From Lachnospiraceae bacterium UBA3821 (GTDB lineage: Bacteria; Bacillota; Clostridia; Lachnospirales; Lachnospiraceae), in the NCBI GenBank assembly GCA_002368865.1, contig DFDT01000199.1:1-7424 (forward strand): a DNA stretch of 7,424 bases. Reading direction: 5' to 3'. Below are positions 6,255 to 7,424 of this stretch, one piece after another. How positions within the stretch are numbered: position 1 is the stretch's first letter; each line of letters starts with the position of its first letter. Both the position numbers and the translations under genes were made by a program. The notes beneath the pieces are model-generated. The model saw nothing but the letters and a program-made list of their open reading frames with translations. It had not been told where the DNA came from and ran no database searches.

Positions 6255-7424
6255 TTATTTTGCCAAAAGCATCATGATTTCATTCGTCCGATTGACAAAT
6301 TTTGTCATCTCTTCCGGTGCAAGCGGTGCCTGCTGCAGCTTTGCCAGATCATACAACTGCTCGCAAATCATCTTCGTGTTCTCGCCTTCCTCATGTTCCG
6401 TGACATACTGTACCAGCGGATGATTTGCGTTCAGGATCAGGGTCTCTCCCTCCCCGCCCATTCCGGGCATATTCATGCCGGGCATGGAATACATCTTCAT
6501 CATATCCTGCATACGTCTTGTCTCCTCCGACAGGGTAAGCACAGATGATATCTTCTTGTTTTTCAGCTTCTCCACCTTCACCGTGAGCTTATCATTTTTC
6601 AATGCCTTCTTCACGATCTTGCCGAGACTTTCCGCCTGTGCATCCAACTCTGCCTGCGCTTTCTTGGAAGTCTTTGCCTTCAACGCATCCGTCACATCCG
6701 CATCAATCCGCAGGAACTTCACACCTTCATTCTTGCTCTCCAGCTGGGAGATAAAATGCTGGTCAATATTATGCGTCAGGATCACCGCATCCATTTTGGC
6801 AGCCTTAAACATATTGATATACTGGCTCTGTTGCTGTTCATCCGTCACATAGTAAATGATCTTTTCTTTCTTCTCGTCCGATTCCTCGGTCGTCTCGTCA
6901 TTTCCGTCGGCTGCATCACTGCCTGCGCTGTCCTCTGTAACAATCTCCGCCTCTACTTTTTCGCCATTTTCGTCCACAGCATCGCCGGCCGCTTTCTCCG
7001 CCCCTTCCTCAGTATCAATAGGCTTGGTTTCCAGGCATTCCGGTAAAGTCAGATATTTACCCTCCAGATTCTTGAAGAGGATATAATCATTCATCTTCTC
7101 ACAGAATTTGTCATCTTTCAGACAGCCAAATTTGATGAACGGACTGATATCATCCCAATACTTATCATACTCGTCCTTCTCCGTCTTGCACATACCGGCA
7201 AGCTTGTCCGCCACCTTCTTTGAGATATACTCCGCAATCTTCTTCACAAAACCATCATTCTGCAGAGCGCTCCTGGATACATTCAAAGGCAGATCCGGAC
7301 AGTCGATCACACCTTTCAGCAGAAGCAGAAACTCCGGGATCACCTCTTTGATATTATCTGCGATAAACACTTGATTATTGTACAGCTTGATTGTTCCCTC
7401 GATGGACTCGTACTCCATATTGAT
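6255..7424 (-). CDS. htpG: Molecular chaperone HtpG (Hsp90 family), C-terminal part, 5' end off right edge
   Basis: HtpG is the bacterial Hsp90, an ATP-dependent dimeric cytosolic chaperone. The window holds its last 389 residues. The frame stays open to the right edge, so the ATG at 7418 is internal and the N-terminal ATPase domain is outside. The first residues match the Hsp90 middle domain: IKLYNNQVFIADN, then VIPEFLLLLKGVIDCPDLPLNVSRSALQND, which contains the conserved DLPLNVSRE-like motif with its arginine (R51 here). A long acidic low-complexity insert (about 134-187) interrupts the middle domain before IIYYVTDEQQQSQY. The C-terminal dimerisation domain has a methionine-rich segment (MQDMMKMYSMPGMNMPGM, 305-322) and ends in FVNRTNEIMMLLAK. 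The stop at 6255 is followed by a strong terminator. Family length is about 620-690 residues, so about 60 percent is visible. Confidence 0.97.
   Translation of the reverse strand: MNMEYESIEGTIKLYNNQVFIADNIKEVIPEFLLLLKGVIDCPDLPLNVSRSALQNDGFVKKIAEYISKKVADKLAGMCKTEKDEYDKYWDDISPFIKFGCLKDDKFCEKMNDYILFKNLEGKYLTLPECLETKPIDTEEGAEKAAGDAVDENGEKVEAEIVTEDSAGSDAADGNDETTEESDEKKEKIIYYVTDEQQQSQYINMFKAAKMDAVILTHNIDQHFISQLESKNEGVKFLRIDADVTDALKAKTSKKAQAELDAQAESLGKIVKKALKNDKLTVKVEKLKNKKISSVLTLSEETRRMQDMMKMYSMPGMNMPGMGGEGETLILNANHPLVQYVTEHEEGENTKMICEQLYDLAKLQQAPLAPEEMTKFVNRTNEIMMLLAK

Noticed and set aside
6475..7086. Several plus-strand open frames opposite htpG
   Set aside because: They are antisense to a clearly conserved coding frame, have low-complexity serine and phenylalanine content and lack ribosome binding sites.
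1..7424. CRISPR array, insertion sequence, prophage or defence system
   Set aside because: No regularly spaced repeats, transposase or integrase motifs, terminal inverted repeats or anomalous genes were seen. Every long frame is a conserved housekeeping gene.

Overview
The window looks like ordinary chromosomal housekeeping DNA from a Gram-positive anaerobe of the class Clostridia, most likely Lachnospiraceae. That placement is inferred from the paired GlgC and GlgD proteins, the Firmicutes-type dGTPase-like protein, the dgt-dnaG-rpoD order, strong purine-rich Shine-Dalgarno sites and moderate GC content. No database search was possible. All six protein genes lie on the minus strand. A single tRNA gene lies on the plus strand.

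In the direction of minus-strand transcription, the layout has three blocks. (1) The C-terminal 389 residues of the chaperone HtpG (7424-6255) end at a strong intrinsic terminator (6186-6224). (2) A glycogen-synthesis pair follows. glgC (start reassigned to 6081) and glgD overlap by 7 bp, sit behind a plausible sigma-70-type promoter (about 6125-6153), and end at a hairpin near 3683-3716. Just upstream of and overlapping that promoter are a perfect 9-bp inverted repeat and a 10-bp direct repeat with exactly 30-bp periodicity, which are candidate regulator sites. (3) After the plus-strand tRNA-Leu(CAG) gene comes dgt, then dnaG, then the 5' third or more of rpoD, which runs off the left edge. 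dgt and dnaG are 14 bp apart, and the dnaG Shine-Dalgarno site overlaps the dgt stop codon.

The tRNA-Leu has its own near-consensus promoter (TTGACA-17-TAGAAT). It converges on glgD, and the two share one bidirectional terminator.

Functionally, GlgC makes ADP-glucose and the catalytically degenerate GlgD probably modulates it. The second operon couples a nucleotide-pool enzyme (dGTPase-like), the replication primase and the primary sigma factor. HtpG is a stress chaperone with an unusually acidic internal linker. I found no mobile element, CRISPR array, prophage, toxin-antitoxin or defence gene, and no convincing undescribed system. The points most worth a second look are the repeats at the glgC promoter and the acidic insertion in HtpG. 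No gene-free stretch exceeds 300 bases.
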